This document shows, in pieces, positions 14,915 through 17,815 of a stretch of DNA of 17,815 nt. The notes beneath the pieces are model-generated. The model saw nothing but the letters and a program-made list of their open reading frames with translations. It searched no databases and was not told the DNA's origin. The position numbers and the translations under genes are program-made. Location: positions 1 through 17,815 of the forward strand of contig JALTKC010000273.1 in NCBI GenBank assembly GCA_027076245.1, read 5' to 3'. Every line of letters begins with the position of its first letter. The first letter of the stretch is position 1. The stretch is from Gammaproteobacteria bacterium. Lineage in GTDB: Bacteria; Pseudomonadota; Gammaproteobacteria; GRL18.

Positions 14915-15724
14915 ATGACAACCCCCAAAACCCCCGACATCCTGGTAAAAATCCTCAAACGCAAACACGAAGAAGTGGATGCCCTGTGTACCAGACGTCC
15001 TCTGGACAGTATTATTTCAGCCATACAGGAGGATATGGCCGATACCCGGGGGTTTGTACGCGCCATTGAAAATAAAATTAACAATGGAAAATCTGCCGTC
15101 ATTGCAGAAATTAAAAAAGCCTCACCCAGTAAGGGACTGATTCGGGAAAATTTTGTCCCGGCAGATATTGCTCAGTCCTATGAAAAAGGCGGTGCTGCCT
15201 GTCTTTCAGTACTGACCGATATTGATTTTTTTCAGGGCAGTGATGCTTATCTGCAGGAAGCACGCAATGCCTGCAGCCTGCCGGTTCTGCGTAAGGATTT
15301 TGTGATTGATCCTTACCAGATTTATGAAGCCCGGCTAATTGGTGCGGATGCTATTTTACTGATTGTGGCCTGTCTCAGTGATATGCAGCTTAGTGAATTT
15401 TCATCCCTGGCTCATGAACTGGGACTGGATGTACTGGTAGAGGTACATGATCAGCAGGAACTGGAACGGGCGCTGAAACTGTCCACCCGTTTAATGGGTA
15501 TTAACAACCGCAATTTAAGAACCTTTGAAACCACGCTATATACCACCATTGAACTGCTGGATATGATCCCGGATGATCGGATTGTGGTTACTGAAAGTGC
15601 TATCCACCTGCCTGAAGATGTGGCGCTTATGCGTCAGCACAATGTGAATGCATTTCTGGTGGGTGAGTCCTTTATGCGTGCCGAACAGCCGGGTGAAAAA
15701 CTGGCTGAATTATTTAATACCTGA
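14915..15724 (+). CDS. trpC: Indole-3-glycerol phosphate synthase
   Basis: TrpC closes the indole ring from the carboxyphenylamino-deoxyribulose phosphate. The 269-residue TIM barrel carries EIKKASPSKG (Glu65, Lys67), LRKDFVID (Lys127), EARLIGADAILLI, LVEVHDQ, GINNRNLRTFE (Asn197 region) and VTESAI, matching the active site. It is a single-function protein, not fused to TrpF. No Shine-Dalgarno lies just before the ATG; the heptamer repeats end 19 nt upstream, so translation initiation may be unusual or weak. Confidence 0.96.
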   Translation: MTTPKTPDILVKILKRKHEEVDALCTRRPLDSIISAIQEDMADTRGFVRAIENKINNGKSAVIAEIKKASPSKGLIRENFVPADIAQSYEKGGAACLSVLTDIDFFQGSDAYLQEARNACSLPVLRKDFVIDPYQIYEARLIGADAILLIVACLSDMQLSEFSSLAHELGLDVLVEVHDQQELERALKLSTRLMGINNRNLRTFETTLYTTIELLDMIPDDRIVVTESAIHLPEDVALMRQHNVNAFLVGESFMRAEQPGEKLAELFNT

Positions 15725-15741
15725 TTAACAGGGCGGTTAAC

Positions 15742-15809
15742 GCTGTGGCCAATAAAACGCCGTGGCTAATAAAACGCTGTGGCCAATAAAACCCTGTAGC
15801 CAATAAAAT
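15742..15809 (+). repeat. 17-bp tandem repeat, 4 copies, containing the bioA start
   Basis: GCTGTGGCCAATAAAAC occurs at 15742-15758 and 15776-15792, with a 2-base variant at 15759-15775 and a 3-base variant at 15793-15809. In the last copy the terminal C has become T and is followed by G, making AATAAAATG, so the bioA ATG (15808-15810) straddles the repeat end. The unit length is not a multiple of three. Confidence 0.9.
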
Positions 15810-17112
15810 GCCGTTATCAGACAATATCCCTCTCAGTAATACCGATTCTCTTCTGGCTTATGACCGGGAACATATCTGGCATCCTTATACTAGTATGACA
15901 GAGCCATTGCCCTGTTATGCCGTGGCATCGGCTCAGGGAGTGCGCATTAAACTGACGGATGGCCGTGAACTGATTGATGGTATGTCCTCCTGGTGGGCGG
16001 CTATTCATGGTTATAATCATCCGCTTTTAAATGCCGCTGTCGAGCAGCAGCTCAAGTCCATGTCACATATTATGTTTGGCGGTCTCACCCATCGCCCGGC
16101 TGTGGAACTGGCTCAAAAGCTGGTTGATTTAACGGCGGCTCCCCTGCGGCATGTTTTTTTTGCTGACTCCGGTTCGGTATCTGTGGAAGTGGCCATTAAA
16201 ATGGCCATACAGTACTGGTATGCCCAGGGTTTTAAGAATAAACAGAAACTGCTGACGGTTCGGGGTGGTTATCATGGGGATACCCTAGGGGGGATGTCGG
16301 TCTGTGATCCGGTTAATGGTATGCACAGCCTGTTCAGGGATATTCTTCCACAGCATCTTTTTGCTCCCCGGCCAGAATGTAATCCCGATGGTTCCACTAA
16401 CATTGCGGAACTGGAAAGTCTGCTCAGTCAGAATCAGGACAGCATCTGTGCGATCATTATTGAACCCATTGTGCAGGGTGCGGGAGGCATGCGTTTTTAC
16501 TGTGCAGACTATCTACAGCAGTTAAGAGCACTCTGTGACCAGTATCAGGTACTCTTAATTCTGGATGAAATTGCTACGGGCTTTGGCCGTACAGGGACGC
16601 TTTTTGCTTATGAGCAGGCCGGTATTGTGCCCGATATATTATGTCTGGGCAAAGCCTTAACCGGTGGGTATATGACACTGGCCGCTACTATGACCAGTAA
16701 AAAGGTGGTGGATGGGATCAGTGCGGACGGTTCCGGTGTTTTAATGCACGGCCCGACCTTTATGGCCAATCCACTGGCCTGTGCGGTTGCCAATGCCAGT
16801 ATTGAGCTGTTACTCAGCTCTGACTGGCAGGACAATATTCAGCGTATTGAACAGCAATTAAAAGAGGAGCTTGAACCCTGCCGTCAACTGTCTGCGGTTG
16901 CTGATGTGCGCATTAAAGGCGCTATTGGTGTGGTGGAAGTGAAACAGCCGGTTAATATGCAGCAGCTACAGGCGGCGTTTGTGGAGGCCGGGGTCTGGGT
17001 GCGCCCCTTTAATAAGCTGGTGTATATTATGCCGCCCTATATTATCAGTACAGAGGAACTGACACTATTGGGCTCGGCCATTTATACGGTCTTAAAAAAA
17101 CACCTGGGCTGA
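15808..17112 (+). CDS. bioA: Adenosylmethionine--8-amino-7-oxononanoate aminotransferase
   Basis: BioA makes 7,8-diaminononanoate in biotin synthesis using S-adenosylmethionine as amino donor. The 434-residue PLP enzyme has HIWHPYTSM (22-30), SSWWAAIHGYNHP (60-72), the YHGDTLGGMSV segment, ILDEIATGFGRTG with Asp253, and the PLP lysine Lys282 in GKALTGG. The WHPYTSM block distinguishes BioA from other class III aminotransferases. Compared with E. coli BioA the N-terminus is about 10 residues longer, and no other common start codon is available before the conserved region. No Shine-Dalgarno is present upstream, only the 17-bp repeat. No other bio genes are in view. The end overlaps a convergent gene. 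Confidence 0.96.
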   Translation: MPLSDNIPLSNTDSLLAYDREHIWHPYTSMTEPLPCYAVASAQGVRIKLTDGRELIDGMSSWWAAIHGYNHPLLNAAVEQQLKSMSHIMFGGLTHRPAVELAQKLVDLTAAPLRHVFFADSGSVSVEVAIKMAIQYWYAQGFKNKQKLLTVRGGYHGDTLGGMSVCDPVNGMHSLFRDILPQHLFAPRPECNPDGSTNIAELESLLSQNQDSICAIIIEPIVQGAGGMRFYCADYLQQLRALCDQYQVLLILDEIATGFGRTGTLFAYEQAGIVPDILCLGKALTGGYMTLAATMTSKKVVDGISADGSGVLMHGPTFMANPLACAVANASIELLLSSDWQDNIQRIEQQLKEELEPCRQLSAVADVRIKGAIGVVEVKQPVNMQQLQAAFVEAGVWVRPFNKLVYIMPPYIISTEELTLLGSAIYTVLKKHLG

Positions 17113-17815
17113 TTTAATATCACCGATATGAACGGGATAGGTAATATTGCCTGAGCGCATCCGGTCTATCACTTCAATATAATAAGTATCACGGATATTC
17201 AGCGTACCCTTATAGTGCTTGCCTTTAATGGTGTCTATTTTAACCCGGTAGCCTTTAAAGTTTTTCAGGCTGGAGATGGCAACCGGTCGGTATTTTTTAA
17301 TAATAATGGCTTTCTTTTTTTCAATCTGAGACGGTGTTTCCAGCTTAATATCTTCACTGGTGGTGACTTCGACCAGTTTCTCCTTATCAATATCAATGGA
17401 TATTTCATTAATACGCTTACCATCTACATATAGTTTGAGACGAATAAACTGAATCAGATCATTGGGCATAAAGGTCTGTATTTCCTGCAGTCCGTTCAGC
17501 TTGCTTAAATCGGCTTCAAAGCTGATGGCTCCAGATGTTTGCAGAACTTGTTTATAGGCATTTAATAAACCGTCTTCAGGTTTAATGCCAAAAGAAGCCA
17601 GGTATTCATTTACCTGGGTCAGATGTTTGTTAATATAATCTGCAACAGACAGATTTTCTTCGTTGGCACAGAAGCGGTTTTTACGCTCAATATAGGAATC
17701 ATCGGTTATTTCCACAATCAACTTTCCGGGCTGGACGGCCCCTTTTTTAAAGTCGTTGAGGCTGCTGACACCGGACAGATCGCCAGCAAGATTAAAATGG
17801 GTCATATCATGGATA
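17092..17815 (-). CDS. Hypothetical protein, probably partial at the window edge
   Basis: I do not recognise this family. From the first in-window Met (17805) it encodes 237 residues, but the frame stays open to the edge, so the true start may lie outside. The protein is rich in Lys, Asp and Ile, soluble-looking, with no signal peptide or membrane segment. The middle (about 60-165) reads as alternating helix and strand. The last 50 residues (YRVKIDTIKGKHYKGTLNI...ITYPVHIGDIKSAQVFF) look like a small beta-barrel, with a faint resemblance to Sm-like folds; this is only a guess. Its last 21 bp overlap the end of bioA on the opposite strand. Confidence 0.7.
   Translation of the reverse strand, partial: IHDMTHFNLAGDLSGVSSLNDFKKGAVQPGKLIVEITDDSYIERKNRFCANEENLSVADYINKHLTQVNEYLASFGIKPEDGLLNAYKQVLQTSGAISFEADLSKLNGLQEIQTFMPNDLIQFIRLKLYVDGKRINEISIDIDKEKLVEVTTSEDIKLETPSQIEKKKAIIIKKYRPVAISSLKNFKGYRVKIDTIKGKHYKGTLNIRDTYYIEVIDRMRSGNITYPVHIGDIKSAQVFF

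Overview
The window comes from a gammaproteobacterium of moderate GC content. The encoded proteins read as gammaproteobacterial throughout: a second-type EF-G, co-chaperone DjlA, a ChaN-type heme lipoprotein, and a trpE whose N-terminus closely resembles the Pseudomonas-type enzyme. The order rpe-gph-trpE-trpG-trpD-trpC is also typical of non-enteric gammaproteobacteria. The genus cannot be fixed from sequence alone. No rRNA, tRNA, CRISPR array or prophage was seen.

Left part (1-6141): the left edge cuts a minus-strand gene that begins with a signal peptide. A 520-bp non-coding stretch follows, holding two operator-like palindromes, a promoter facing each way and a long leader for an EF-G paralogue (fusA2), which ends in a strong terminator. 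Next come a small YkgJ-like cysteine-cluster protein, a TraB/PrgY-family membrane protein preceded by a heptanucleotide tandem repeat, and a small lipoprotein. Convergent to these lie a ChaN-like lipoprotein and a HIT-family nucleotide hydrolase.

Middle part (6142-9931): djlA is read rightward. Its stop codon touches the right end of a TnpB-only IS200/IS605-group (IS1341-type) element with intact RuvC residues and recognisable end hairpins. Beyond it are a CopD-like four-helix membrane protein and an exported alpha/beta hydrolase, both leftward.

Right part (10070-17815): rpe and gph lead into a tryptophan cluster. Just before trpE is a 15-codon open frame, Met-Asn-Leu...Trp-Trp-Arg, that fits a trp leader peptide, so trpEGD is probably controlled by ribosome-mediated attenuation. 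trpE, trpG and trpD are tightly packed. trpC is set apart by a REP-like palindrome and a second copy of the heptamer-repeat cassette. bioA follows, and its ATG lies inside the last unit of a 17-bp tandem repeat. A hypothetical minus-strand gene overlaps the end of bioA and runs off the right edge.

The most unusual theme is short tandem repeats placed directly before start codons: 11 bp x3 before fusA2, 7 bp x7-11 before the TraB gene, 7 bp x8 before trpC and 17 bp x4 before bioA. The two heptamer arrays also share flanking sequence with a GTATAAT motif, which suggests a dispersed, possibly promoter-bearing cassette with variable copy number.
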